Part shown: piece after piece, positions 44,096 to 56,212 of the stretch
Position numbering within the stretch: the stretch's first letter is position 1
Layout of the letters: each line of letters begins with the position of its first letter
Source of the DNA: Apoda limacodes
Lineage: Eukaryota; Arthropoda; Insecta; Lepidoptera; Limacodidae
Direction of reading: 5' to 3'
Assembly: GCA_946406115.1 (NCBI GenBank)
Contig: OX291545.1
Location: 6,696,001-6,760,000, forward strand
DNA: 64,000 nt
Notes under the pieces: model-generated
What the model was told of the DNA's origin: nothing
Database searches by the model: none
Seen by the model: the letters and a program-made list of their open reading frames with translations, nothing else
Translations under genes and position numbers: made by a program

Positions 44096-44748
44096 CTTAT
44101 GCAGGTTTCCCTTTACCGAAAAGACAAAGGTGTGGATTATCAATGTCTTTGAGAAATTAGGAAAAATACTCGTTTGTACAGTTTCAATTTGTACAACCAA
44201 TTTGCTTATTGATAAGAAATTATTGCTATCATAAAACCAATGATTTAATCAAATAATTAACTAGCTTAATCGAATATAAGAAAGATGACTGCTTCCATAC
44301 AAGAGAGAAGGGATGAATAAATCATTTAAAATCTACGACATTAAAAGAGGCACCATTTAATAAGCCAATATCGAAGGCCCCGGGTTCAACTTCCAGTAGT
44401 CGTGACAAATGTTGAGTTGTTTCGAGTCGGGGGCTAAAAATTGAAAACAATCCTAATTCTAATCGTATGGAGATCTAAAATTAGTTATCTCGTGAAGCAC
44501 TATTAGTTTTAGATACTAATCGACATTGTATTAAATAAATAATATAAAATAAATAAAATTATTTTTATTTCAAGCACCTAGGATCATATACACATACACA
44601 TTTGTAAGTATCAGAATATATCTTGCTACGAGCTAATGTTAGAAGTACACAATATAAAAACGGTTTAAATATTTTTTTATTTCAGTATGTAAACTATCGA
44701 ACAGTGTAGGCTATATTTTCACATACTGAAAAAACAGCCTAGTAGACA
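44096..44748. other. No gene seen
   Basis: Unassigned AT-rich sequence. Around 44375-44400, GGCCCCGGGTTCAACTTCCA has a B-box look but no A box was found. Confidence 0.35.
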
Positions 44749-45395
44749 TCAGCTTCAGGATAGTGTTGGTGCTATTGTTGCATAGAAGCAATCTACACTT
44801 GCCTTAGCGAACATCCCCGAAGCACTGCAACGTCTGGGCAGCCCCATTAGCACCCTGAATGCATTGTTGGATTGGATCCTCAGGGCGCTGAACTGTTTTT
44901 GCGTGTAATAAACCCAAAGGCCGCTCATGTTAAAAGATGTACAGTAGGCTCGGAATAAAGTTACTTTGACTTCTCTTGAGCAACGAGCAAACCTTATCAT
45001 GTAAGCACGCACAGACAGCGCCCTACGTTCCTTTTCAATATCTGTATTGTCCCTCTGATCAGAAGTCAACCAATGCCCAAGATATTTGAATTTGAAAAAC
45101 TTGAAAGACCATACATTTTCTCTTTACAATATTATATACTAAGCTATGGCTTGCTGCATATACTCAGCAACCTGTCGAGGCCGCAGACAGAGGCACTCAA
45201 CAAAACCATATCACCAGCGTAACTAATATTATTGAGACATATATCATCAATATGACAACCAACATGGAGGCTACTGATCCCCTCTATCAGTGCATTCACA
45301 TACAGGTTGAAGAGCTTAGGCGAGGACAGCCTTGCCTTACACCGCACTCCAACCTGTATGACCCTGGAAAGCGTTGGACCACTTTACGACATTGA
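44749..45395 (-). pseudogene. LINE RT fragment with mutated catalytic motif
   Basis: Minus strand: K-A-R-L-S-S-P-K-L-F-N-L-Y-V-N-A-L-I, then N-N-I-S-Y-A-G-D-M-V-L-L-S (45347-45200), the RT palm with the catalytic Y-A-D-D changed to Y-A-G-D. The thumb follows in 45069-44755: R-R-A-L-S-V-R-A, V-T-L-F-R-A-Y-C and L-M-G-L-P-R-R-C-S-A-S-G-M-F. About 70 residues between them are missing or scrambled. Inactive. Confidence 0.82.
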
Positions 45396-46165
45396 CCTGA
45401 TTGTTAACATTAAGTTATTTATTAAATAAGTGATTTATTTGATGCCTTACAGTGAGATTGTAACTCTATCTAATTGATTTAAAAATAATAAAAAGGGGAA
45501 TATTAACGCAGCCGAAACGTCGGGAAAAAGGTATTTTGCCAAATGACGCGTTTAATCCCGTTTTATTATTTTTAATTTTGTAATGGAACGCGTAAATTTA
45601 AAAATTAATATGAAAAAAAATTCTATCTAATCGCACAGAATAAGGAATAGTACTACCTGTACGGTAGGGCGATTCGTTTGTGGGAGAGAATATTATCGGC
45701 GATAAGTAAACGTAACCAGCTTTGTCGACTGTTTGCCATTACCGCTGTCGATGGTATATTATTTTACTCAAAAATAATTTGACTACCTTCGTCGAACAAA
45801 ATCGACCTTGTAATCTTGTTAGTAGTTATTTAAATGACTCGTATTGTTTGAGTTAAGCACTCGCTATGATGGCCACGAACTTACTTAACCATGCTCTTCT
45901 ACAGCCTTCAAGCTTGGTCATCATTGCAGCCCTTGCTGTCCGTGCTATAAAGGCCTAAACCATTAGTTTCGATCTTAATTCTAGCTTGTCCATAAAGGAA
46001 TGCAATGTTGACCGTGCTGTGATGGTCTAGAGCTGCCCTACTCATCATCAGCGCTGTCAGCAACGTAGTCATTACAGTGGCAGTAATATACTAACATTAT
46101 ATTATTTATAATTAAATGAAATTTCTAACGTCTATCTTTGACTTTAATAGGTTTAAGTTGACATA
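45396..46165. other. No gene seen
   Basis: Unassigned. No conserved translation. Confidence 0.35.
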
Positions 46166-46372
46166 CATACATACTAGCCTTTGCCACCGGCTCCGCCTGC
46201 CCTAAATTTGGGCATCGGCGTAGGATTCCCTGCGGGATGGAAATATAGTTTTTGTTCTATTCCAGGACCTAACTAATATGTTTCATCCCGATCCATCTAG
46301 TGGTTAAAGTGTGATGCAGTAACAAACATCCAAACTTTCGCATTTATAATATTAGTAAGATAGAGGGATTTA
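46166..46372 (-). repeat. Dispersed repeat, 'TACTAATATTATAAATGCGAA' family
   Basis: On the minus strand it begins CTTACTAATATTATAAATGC and then GAAAGTTTGGATGTTTGTTA. It ends with GGTGGCAAAGGCTAGT. Its head corresponds to 1005-1030. Non-autonomous element. Confidence 0.6.
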
Positions 46373-48046
46373 GCTACAAAGTGACTGATTCAACGTGATT
46401 CTCCGTCACGCATGTCGAATTCGAAGTTTTGAATCATTAGATTTAGAAGATAATAAAATTCAAATAACATTTTCCTTGTTTTCAACGGACCAAGCATACC
46501 TAAGGTACGTTAATAAAAACAAATCAATTAAATGATTAATAAGAACTCATTTATATCTTGATTTGTTACAGAACCGTACTCTGGGAGACAGATCATTGGT
46601 ATTCTGTTTAAAAAACACTTTATACGTGGTCTGACTTACACTTGACCACCCAAGTAACATTTTAGCGTTAAGAAAAGCTGTAGTGGACCCTTTTTTTCGG
46701 TTCTGCTTAAATATTAAAGAATTAGCGTATAATTTATAAGAGAGTTATAGAGTGTAATAAAACCTTAATATCTTCGATTTTGGCGCAAAATTTTGCAGGT
46801 AAAACCTATATAGACCCTTTATAGTGGTTCTATAAAGCCTTTAGTAGAAGTGTATAACAGGTGTTATAAGATCGTCAGTTTTCCGCTCGAACCTTTATTG
46901 CACCTTTATAATGGACTTTATTAAAACTTTTAGTTATATAAAATATTTACAATGGTGTCAAATAGAACTTGGATCCGTATTTTGATACCGTATTACTCAT
47001 TTGAAGCGTTTTCGGGGCCAAAAGTAGATAGTAAAAACTTCTAAAGTCATAAAATTACATTAATTTATTAATATAAAATAAGTGTTACTAAGTGTTATCT
47101 ACGGCCATTGCAAAATTTTCATCACGAAATGTAAGTATTGTTGATTAACAGTGTTCTTGAAGTGTAATATTAATTATTAGTGCGCTTGCAAGTTTAATGT
47201 GGTTGTGTATTATGTTTATCGTCTCAATTTTGACGCGCCTTAGAAAAAATATGATTTTAAGGAAAAGAAGTAAAACAACTAAAAGTTCTTATAATCTAAA
47301 CTAGTTTTTGACATTCAATTTCAAATGTTGGTCAGTTTTAGTTACTGTTTACATAAACTATGTAAAATAATTCGGAAAATTAAGGTACCACGTTATTGAA
47401 AAGTGATTTTGTATAAATAAATATTTAGTTTTTTTTCTGACAGAAAGTGATTGAAGATGGCGATATTTATCTTAAAGATGCAGACTTTTCTTAAATCTAT
47501 TACGACACTCGAATAACTACAACGCCGGTAGTCAAGAGTATTATGCGATCTTTGGTCGACATCAGAGTGGAACTACGTACTTAGCGAAGACATCTACCTG
47601 CAGCGGAGAGTTAAATACCGTCTTTAGCGTTACCTATATACCTTAATTTTAGCTCAGTTCAAAAAATGTTTTCATAATTTAAGACAAAACTTTAAGCGTT
47701 AGAAACATTAAATGGTGTCATTAAAGAATTACCATTTGTTTTACTTACACCATAACCCTTATATCAGGATCGTACAAAACTAGCAGTTTTATAACTATTT
47801 AACCTATCATTGTCTTTCGTATTACAGGCGTAACCTGTATGTAAGAGTTATACAACGCACGTAGTGTTTGGTGTTACTACACTCTTATTTAACTCCGTTG
47901 CAGAACCAATGACGTTAATGAAGTTGAACAACAGCCTTATGATATTTAAGCAACTCTGATATAGCAGATTTATAGCAATAAGAATTATAGAGAGTTAATG
48001 AAGATCTTCAAACAGCTTTTGACGCTGCAGGCCGAAACAAGCTTTA
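46373..48046. other. No gene seen
   Basis: AT-rich. No supported coding region. Confidence 0.4.
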
Positions 48047-48484
48047 AGAGGGCCCCCAACGCGCATATAGATTTGCTTTATGGGCGGTAAGCTGAAGTCG
48101 ACAATGTTGTGCGGTAATAGAGCTCATTTTTCAGTGGTAAAAATATATTATAGATAGGCGTGCAGCTTAGCGTAAAAAGTGGAAAATCATTTTTTAGCAT
48201 AATAAAACAGTAATTTTAACTTAATATTTCATGAAATAAATTATGTCCCCGCCACTATTTGATAATAAGTTATGAATTAAAATAGAAAAACGAGAGGATC
48301 GGCAGTTATTTTTTTAAAGCGACATTTTAACAGATATCTTAAAACAAAAACAGTAATTTGCTAGTTAAAAAAAAAAGTAGAAAGCCATGTAATTTTTTTC
48401 CTGTCTGAAACTTGCAATAGGATAGTGGAATCGATTTTAAAAACGAGCAGAAAACTGCACATTCAAGTAGGGTGCAGCCTTAAC
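48047..48484 (+). repeat. Dispersed repeat pair, copy 2 (partner 20368-20833)
   Basis: Same order and orientation as the partner, about 28 kb away, with small indels. Non-coding. Confidence 0.85.
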
Positions 48485-49674
48485 AACATAAGTATATAAG
48501 CGTTCGCTGCTGCTACACTAACTGGAAAGAATATTTAACTTCATTTTTACAGTTCTAATACAACCTATAGAGCTAAACTTATTTCATAAGTGAACTTTAT
48601 CACTTTTAGTAACAACCGAATCCATTATAAATCAATAGTAGTACTCTAAGCTTCAAAATTACCTGTAACCAACGCTAAATTGTTTGTTGGGCAGTATTTT
48701 AGTGTAGGTACTTTATTGGAATTTTCGATTATGACCCCGGAATTCTTTCCGCACAAGCTCCACTTGCATCTGAACGGCCTTTTAGGTTTCGTAGTTTAAT
48801 AAATTAACAAAACTTAACTTATAGTGAACTAAGGTTACAAGTAATCTACGTTTATAAATAATTATAAATCATACTTGGGATTCGGTTTTATGAGAATTAT
48901 TACAGATATCGGAAAAATTGGAAACGGTTTTTTTCCAAATAATTTTCGTTTTAAAACACTGATTGGGAAACTCTTTTCGTGTATTTTTTTTTGTTTTATT
49001 TTGCGTTCATAGTGTGTTTTGGTTTACGATGTAAGCACTTTGAGTAATAAATGTAAATAAATAAATAAGAAACTTACATGTAAAATTTGGCAATGGAAAC
49101 ATGGCAGAATAGTGCTATGTATGTCTTGCGGATAGATATACCGAATTAGGGGTCCGTTTTTGGCGTGTAGCTACGGAACCTTAACAAGCACGTCTCTGTG
49201 AACCTTAAAAATGGGTAATTGTAGGTTTTAACATAAGAATAAATAATACAGAGACATGACACAGACCACTGGCTGTTCGTTCTAAGAATGGCCGCTCTGA
49301 CGTCGCGCGTCGTGACAAGGACAGACATTGTCGAGAATTTGCCTCGAGCTACCAGGTTGTCATAAAGTTTTGAAGTACGAAGCGAAATTTTAAATAACTC
49401 AAAAATCATGATATTATAGATATGTCTAACAGAATATTGGGTTTTTTTATTGTTAAAATTGTATCTACGGGAATATTCAATTCAAAATAACAGATATAAT
49501 AATATATATAAGCATTCCTTATACATAAATAATTTCTTGACGTGAAAACCAAAGATTATTTGGAATCTTACGTGTAATCTACATTTGGACATGTACCTAA
49601 TATTACTTATTGGTATGGAAAAGTGGCTTTACTTAGATTATTACCTTATTTATTATTAGTATGTCATATAGATG
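48485..49674. other. No gene seen
   Basis: AT-rich. GGGGTCCGTTTTTGGCGTG near 49150 resembles margins of the CGAGTCGGACTCG family. Confidence 0.35.
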
Positions 49675-50028
49675 TATTCTTTATTGCACACCAAAAATTT
49701 ACTTAAAAATAATTATATTACATTTTATTGGAAACCAAACAAAAAGGCGCCTTATCGATTAAGAGCGATCTCTGCCAGGTGACCTTTGAGTAGAGAAAAC
49801 ATTGATCTTACAAATAAGCACTATAATACAGGTGATGCAATATAAAAAAAAATCAGAATAAAAACAAAATATAGGTATATGTTAATAATAATAATAATAA
49901 TAATATATACTTTATTGCATCAACATAATAATTTTACAGAAAAAAAAATATTTACGAATAGAGAAAAACAAAAGGCGATCTTATCGCTTTAAAGCGATCT
50001 CTTCCAGACAACATTTATATATTTGAAT
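49675..50028 (-). repeat. Two neighbouring copies of an 'AGCGATCTCT(G/T)CCAG' repeat
   Basis: Copy one: TCTTTATTGCACACC (49678) to AGAGCGATCTCTGCCAGGTG. Copy two: ACTTTATTGCATCAACATAA (49908) to AAGCGATCTCTTCCAGACAA. An (AAT)n run lies between, at about 49886-49905. A third relative is at about 9735-9780. Probably a SINE or non-autonomous LINE tail. Confidence 0.6.
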
Positions 50029-50039
50029 ATAAATTTCAG

Positions 50040-50945
50040 AAGAACATTTTTAAAACCAGCTAATAGTAAGTCGAGATAAGGTATTTTGTGGTGGTACAGA
50101 ATGACTGGCACTTGGTTAGTTTCATTAGATGCAAAAAATTTCGCTGAGTAACGCCGAAGTCCATCAAGATTCTATGGGTGAACACTTATATACAAACTTT
50201 TGTGACGTTTTAGGAGGTATTCTTCAATTTAATTTTAAAACAGATAAAACCCTTTTTGTTTTAAATAAAAGCGACCCAAAATTCTAATAAGATTCAATAA
50301 AACACAACTTAATTTTCAGATTTCTAAGACAACCTTTTTTAAAGGCCAATAACGTGGCTTTGATTATTTCCTTGGCGAAAATTAATAAGATTTATTCTAT
50401 CTCTTTCTGCTTTTGAACCACGGGTATCGAGAGAGAGAGAGAGAGAGAGAGAGATAGTTTAGTATGGAGTAAATGAAAAAAAAAAATCGCATGGATTTTT
50501 TTTATTAAATTGCTGTCATTTCTACAGCTCGTTCAACTTTAGCTATCGAACATACAATAGGAGCATTGAGCGCATTTTTTCTGAATCTTCTGCAGACGGT
50601 CAAGCGGTAATCGGTATTTTCGTGTCGTATTGTTTATTGCTACTTGAAACGAACTCGTGGGCCAGCAACAATCATCTAATGGAACCAACCTGCGAAGGAA
50701 AAATTATCGCTAAGCGTGGTCTGTCATTGGATGGGTTACCGTTTATTGGTACATTTTTGAAGCTACTTCTTGGTCCGAAGGTCCTAACTGTTGTCATATG
50801 ACAGCAGTCGTTAAGCCAAGTCAGCGTTCTTATAGGTTGCTTAAAAATGTTGATAGGCGAGTGGTCACTAGCTCGACAACGTTTGCTAAATCGTAATAGG
50901 CCCATGCCCAATGCTGGACTATGGCCTAATCCGACGACAGGGAGG
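50040..50945 (+). repeat. ~0.9-kb dispersed repeat, copy 2 (partner 22878-23745)
   Basis: Matches its partner along the whole length. The internal GA microsatellite (about 50428-50454) is longer here. The antisense frame at 50672-50959 falls inside it and has a homologue in the partner, so it is repeat-borne. Ends GGCCCATGCCCAATGCTGGA. Confidence 0.85.
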
Positions 50946-50956
50946 ACAAATATGCT

Positions 50957-51032
50957 CAAGGCTTCTTTCTACCATCGCACCGCTCGCCATGGGCAGGTAA
51001 TTCATTCTCACCCTTTAGAACCGAAATGGTCC
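50957..51032 (+). pseudogene. LINE-A short fragment
   Basis: GCTTCTTTCTACCATCGCAC through TTAGAACCGAAATGG matches LINE-A (S-F-Y-H-R-T-A-R-H, then H-S-H-P-L-E-P-K-W). About 75 bp, wedged between two other repeats. Confidence 0.8.
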
Positions 51033-51039
51033 GGCTCTA

Positions 51040-52298
51040 TTTAGCTTAGGAATTCACCCTATCATTAAACAATTAAAATCTAAATTTAATATCTGGTATT
51101 TAGATGACGGTACCCTAGGAGGTACAGTAGACGATGTAAAAAATGATCTTTTAGAAGTTATCGAAAAATTCCAAAGTATTAATCTTTCCCTAAATCTTTC
51201 TAAATGTGAGCTTTTTATTTCAGATAGATTTTCTAACAGCGAAATCCAATGTATTTCACATGATTTCCAGACTATTGCTCCAAATTTAAAAGTTGTTAAT
51301 AAAGAATCTCTGTACCTCTTAGGTGCTCCAATTTTTGATGAATGCATAGAACATTTTTTGGCAGATCAGTGTAATGAGTTCATTGAACATTCAGATAAAT
51401 TAAATATTTTAAATTCACACATAGCATTCACATTATTAAAACATTGCCTTTTCGTTCCTAAATTTTTGTACCATCTCCGTTCAAGTCCAATTGGAAATTC
51501 GCAAGCATTTTAGATCAATTAGATGCCAGTCTAAAAATTGCTTTAGAGAAAATATTTTTAATCTATCCCTTTCGCAAACCGCATGGGATCAATCTTCTCT
51601 ACCAATAAAATTTGGAGGTACTCGCATTAGAAAAATATCAAGTATTGCTCTACCTGCTTTCTTCTCTTCCGTATACAGTGTTAATGAACTTTGTAAAATT
51701 TTTTATGTGAAAATGATCCAAATATTCCATTTTTGATTGAAGCTACGGAAGAGTGGAAATCTATCTGTACTGGCGAAGATATTCTAAAGGAATTAAACCT
51801 TCAGAAACTTTGGGATACTCCGCTGGTCCAGATAGTTAAAAATAATATATTTCGAAATTGCATTAGTGTTCCTGACAAGGCTCGCCTGATAGCTGTCTCG
51901 GCAAAGGAATCCGGCTACTGGTACTCTGCTTGACAGTGAAAGCTTTAGAATAGCAATTGGACTACGCCCAGGAGTGGAGGTATGCCATCCCCATACTTGC
52001 CCGTGTGGTAGTTCCGTAGACGAATTTGGGCTTCATGGACTTTCATGCAGAAAAAGTGCAGGCAGATTCTCCCGTCACAGCTCTCTAAATGACACCATCA
52101 AAAGGGCTCTTGCCTATGACTGATTGGGCTATGACGCTTGTTCCTTGGCGGCGGGGCCAAGCTTTACTGTGGGACGCAACATGCGTTGACACCGTGGCTC
52201 CGTCTCGCCTCAATGAAACGAGTGTCAGAGTTGCGGCGGGTGCCGAAGCTGCAGAGCTGCTCAAGTGGCGTGTAGAAACCCCCCCCCCCCTCTCTTAA
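51040..52298 (+). pseudogene. RT-bearing element, 5'-truncated (clade unresolved)
   Basis: Plus strand. The first frame opens at about 51043 inside the RT palm, L-G-I-H-P-I-I, then F-N-I-W-Y-L-D-D-G-T-L-G-G with the Y-x-D-D catalytic pair intact. It goes on through L-N-L-S-K-C-E-L-F-I to about 51510. After a frameshift, 51491-51736 carries W-D-Q-S-S-L-P-I-K-F-G-G-T-R-I-R. After another, 51733-51933 gives E-E-W-K-S-I-C and D-K-A-R-L-I-A-V-S-A. Near 51990-52090 there is a C-H-P-H-T-C-P-C-G then G-L-H-G-L-S-C segment, a likely zinc-binding knuckle. The end (52100-52298) carries L-W-D-A-T-C-V-D-T. The layout differs from the Jockey, RTE and I-group elements seen elsewhere in the window. Confidence 0.82.
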
Positions 52299-52474
52299 AA
52301 TAATAAAATTATTTAAATTTGAACTCACGTGGAGTATAACGACATACTCGTCAATTTGAATACGTGATGGCGCACGTAATCCTAACATATTATTGTTGCC
52401 TTTATTATTATAAAAATGTTAATGATATTTTGTAACCGTTAATGTTATTATTAAAGAAAGCTAATATTTTATTT
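52299..52474. other. Short spacer
   Basis: Nothing recognised. Confidence 0.3.
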
Positions 52475-52475
52475 G

Positions 52476-52585
52476 GCTGTGATCGTCTAGTGGCGTAATC
52501 GTCTATTTGGACCCCTCGTTGTGACCGATAATAACCCCAGATCCTAAGAGGTATGGATTCAATCGGTCTCAGGTGTGAAAGAACA
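52476..52585 (+). pseudogene. tRNA-His-like sequence (pseudogene or SINE head)
   Basis: GCTGTGATCGTCTAGTGG agrees with the 5' half of animal tRNA-His (acceptor, D-arm and A box). GGACCCCTCGTTGTGACC follows, corresponding to the anticodon arm with GTG. A ~15-bp insert separates the two, and the T-arm is degenerate (GGATTCAATCGG). It cannot fold as a normal tRNA. Either a decayed tRNA gene or the head of a tRNA-His-derived SINE. Confidence 0.55.
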
Positions 52586-52779
52586 AAACCAAAACCCTAA
52601 TTTTACATTATACCTACATTAAAGCAATGGCCTATAACTAATCCTTAACCGCAGAACCACTAAGTCCTGATTAGCATTAGACCAGAATTTAAATTACTAA
52701 ATGCGAGTTTCAGATTAAAATATATGCGATTTATTATCCTAACGTAGTCGAAGTACCCTAGCCTAAGTCACCCTATTCA

Positions 52780-53930
52780 CCAGCCTAGCTACCTCCTTAC
52801 AGCTCCGAACATGTCTCGTAATAACACGGTTGGCCCTCGAACACGATAGGCCTTAAAGTTATAACGACTAAGACCGCATACCCCTTAAGTGAAGTCGTAA
52901 TCCTATAGTAATGTATGAAATCGCCTCAAAGAAGAACTCTTAAACGGTAAGTAGTCCATCGATACACTAGTTATCTTGCCCTTAAGTAAACTTGTAACCT
53001 CATAGTAATGTAGGAAAATCACCTTAAAAGGAAGAACCCTTAGACATATGAAAGTACTAACCACTAATAAACTCACTGGCTTCCCCTTAACTAAAGTGGA
53101 ACCCTTAGACATATGAAAGTACTAACCACTAATAAACTCACTGGCTTCCCCTTAACTAAAGTTATACACTTATAATATAACGAAATCATTTAAGAGACAG
53201 ACAGACAGAGATTTAATAACTAAATAAATTATTAGCAGATACGCTATTGATCCCTTAATTAACCTATAACCTACACAACTAACCTGTCACCAGTTCTCTA
53301 GCTTGCGCTTAAGTGAAGGTCGGAACTAATAACAACATATATAAGGCATTAGGGAGACAAGCGGACCTATTAAGTACATAGATAAATTATTAGCAGACTA
53401 GTTGTCGATCCCTTAAGCGAAGTTATAAAACTGTAATGTAATATGAAAAGTCACCATACGGATGAACTAACAGATTGAATATATATATAGATAACACACG
53501 AATATACTCGCGGCCTGGCCCTTACGTAAATTAAACAACCCTCTTAATAACACTAAGAATGCACCACAGATGGGCCGACTGGTTTAGTAGTTGCATAATT
53601 ATTGGTTGACAACCCGTTAACAACCCCTATGTGAAACCATAAAGTCGTAATGGTATTCGAGAAGCCACCCCAAGACAAATAGACAATCTAAGTATATAAT
53701 GAGCCTACCACTATCCTTACTAGCTTCTCTTCAAATCTTATCTTATAATAATATATGGAGAACCGCCGTAAAGACAAACTAACAAATTAGAAGTAAATGT
53801 AGACCTAAAATACAACTACAGCCTACCTTTGAATAAGGTTATGACATGGTTCTAACCGTATCCGGAAATCCTCATACATTCATGATTATTATTTTACCAC
53901 TGTGGCTCACGCCATCTGTGTAACAATCGT
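52780..53930. repeat. Degenerate ~105-bp satellite array
   Basis: A CCCTTAA(G/C)T(G)AA(A/G)-type box recurs at 52882, 52979, 53084, 53149, 53252, 53306, 53410, 53519, 53625, 53727 and 53826. Full units are 97-109 bp, with two short ones (65 and 54 bp). Within units the order is kept: GTAAT…TATGGAAAATC, CACC, GA(A/C)GAAC, then ACTAACAA and a CTGGCTTC-like end. The copies are highly diverged. No gene in it. Confidence 0.75.
53034..53162 (+). repeat. Exact 64-bp duplication inside the satellite
   Basis: The segment starting GAACCCTTAGACATATGAAA and ending CCTTAACTAAAGT occurs at 53034-53097 and again at 53099-53162, identical, 65 bp apart. It stands out against the strongly diverged neighbouring units and so is recent. 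Confidence 0.92.
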
Positions 53931-56212
53931 AGAATTACTCGGTCGATCGATATCTTAGCTAGCTGTCTAATAATCTTGGGGATGTTGAGAAGGGCTTATA
54001 GGGGGCGCTATTCACAAACAAATTTAGTATGAGAGTCTATCTAAATTTACTAATCCTAGTTTCCAGGTTTTCTACGGGTAACCCTAACTGGGAATCGTCC
54101 AGGAAAATTCACATATATAACCATTCCTTAAGGGTTCGTAAGTTGTTCTATTCAGAATTGTTGGGCCCGCCACCGAATTATCCCCTCGTCCAATTAATGA
54201 CTAAACGGTCAGACTTTTCGTACATTTGCCTGTGCATCGAAGTGCCCAGCTGGCGTCTCGTGGTCACGTGGGTGCGCAGAGTTCACATTTTAGTCTTCTG
54301 CGCAGGTACAGAGTCTAATCGTGTTACTCGACCTTCCTTCGACTAATTTACGTTGGTTCGGTTTTGGTTTAGTATCTCGCGACCCGGTCAGTACGAATTT
54401 CGTTATTAGATCTAAAATTGAGTTTATGTTTACAAACTATGGCGATTATCTACACTAGAATATAAAGTTTATGAAAACAAAACTATAAAATTGAGACAAA
54501 ACCTAACGCTCGCCTAACTTATACACTAGGTTGTTCCCACTTGATCGCTAAAATGAATATTGAAAGTTAATTATGTATAACTTGAATTTGAATAGCCTTA
54601 AGGGCCTAGGGTACCGTCTGGCCTTAAGCGTTTGTCAAATGTATCGTACCTATTATCTGACTAACGTCTTGGAAACTTTAACAAGGAAGGTATATAACGA
54701 CCAACTCCTGACAGACTCATAGATAGGTTTAATCAAACTAGCTTACCTTGTGGCTTCGCCTTACTGTCATTTAGTAATTGAATAAGTGTATAAACATTTG
54801 TCTTTCGTACACTGAGCCTTAACCAGTTCTTTAGGATAGGTAAGTAGTGCCCCACCAACTCCTACATTTACAACGCTGCAGAGGTGGCAAACAACCAGGC
54901 GACCATGTATTTATCCTTACTACTATGACTAACTACGGAACTAAGGGGACCATTTCGTTATTATTTGAATACAACCTACGATCGGTCGGTTCGCCCCGAG
55001 GCTCCTTAAGTTTAAATAGCCGCTAGTCCGGAGAGGCTATACTCGCCCAAAACATGTGTCGTGCAAGCTAAGTTCATATGGAATAATAAAATAGGGGTGC
55101 GATTACGCACAGGGTTAAGTGGTAAATTGTTCATCAGAGTAATTAAGGCGACAGAACACCTAATTTGACACACAATAAGTATGTTTAAGGTGAGTTGTAA
55201 GGAAAACATATCTACACTCAAGACCTGGCGCATTAGCCAGATCAAGTAAAGGTTAGCCCTTTTCTGAGTGTTTAGAACTTAACGTTTCGGCTTTCCATAC
55301 AACAATTCAGAGCCTCATCAGTTAGTAGAGAATTGTGTATGGCTATACTAATACGTCTTCAACGGGGTGATTCATGGTGAAGAATAGAACAAATCCTGAC
55401 CCACTAACGTCACCTCATAGCCTGTTAATAAAGTTTGGTCAATGTTGAAGTTCTGTCATCTTTATCTTAAATGGCTTAGTCAAAACATAAATTAAACAGT
55501 ATAAAGCAATAAAATAAAGCTTAGATAGTCTAATTAAAAATTAGACTCGCTAGATTAATGTCGCGGCCCTGAAAAACATATGAGGTTTACGTTTATTTTT
55601 TTTTTACACAGGAAACAAATATTTAAATATGAGCACAATAATACTTAGCTTTCCAAATCTATCCGTCGCAGTAATGGGTGGAGTGGAGGTACTATTTATT
55701 TATGGATTCCTTAAGGAGATTGGGTTAAAAATCCCACGTTAAATTTTAGCCACCCATTACCTAAACGGAATCTAACAGTTCAGCTTCCCCACTCGACGCC
55801 GGTGAAGGGTGGAACTGGAGCCAACCCAGATCTAGGTTTTATCAGCCCCCTCACACCCTTAGATTCCTGAAGCCTGCAGTTATCCTAGTATGTCTCTAAC
55901 ATCAAGCCCCAATCTTCCCTAATCTTATAACAAGCCAGACCCCGCTTGAAGAACCCCTACTGTGATTGCCCCGTCCTCACCTACCTCTATCTACCAAGGG
56001 TCTGCTTGCTTTGGGGGTCACCCATACCGCAACGCAGCATGACATTGGGATTCAAAACTGTTATGATAATAAATAGTGAACATAAGATATCATTAACATA
56101 ATAGTCAACTTCGTGCAACAATCTCGTATAACTTTAATAGCGTCTACTAAATCGCGTAGGGTTTCCTTTAATAGGAATTCAAGACAAGGTTCACACTAGG
56201 ATCACCTACTCA
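53931..56212. other. No gene; unusual non-repetitive-looking sequence
   Basis: Less AT-rich than the rest and rich in CCTTAAG, CCTAG and ACCTA-type words, like the satellite next to it. It may be satellite decayed beyond recognition. The 105-codon frame at 54029-54346 has no recognisable domain. Confidence 0.4.

Noticed and set aside
44370..44400. Possible tRNA or SINE B box (GGGTTCAACTTCC)
   Set aside because: No A box at the right distance and no cloverleaf could be drawn.
54029..54346. 105-codon open frame
   Set aside because: No recognisable domain, no exon context, and located in sequence that resembles decayed satellite.
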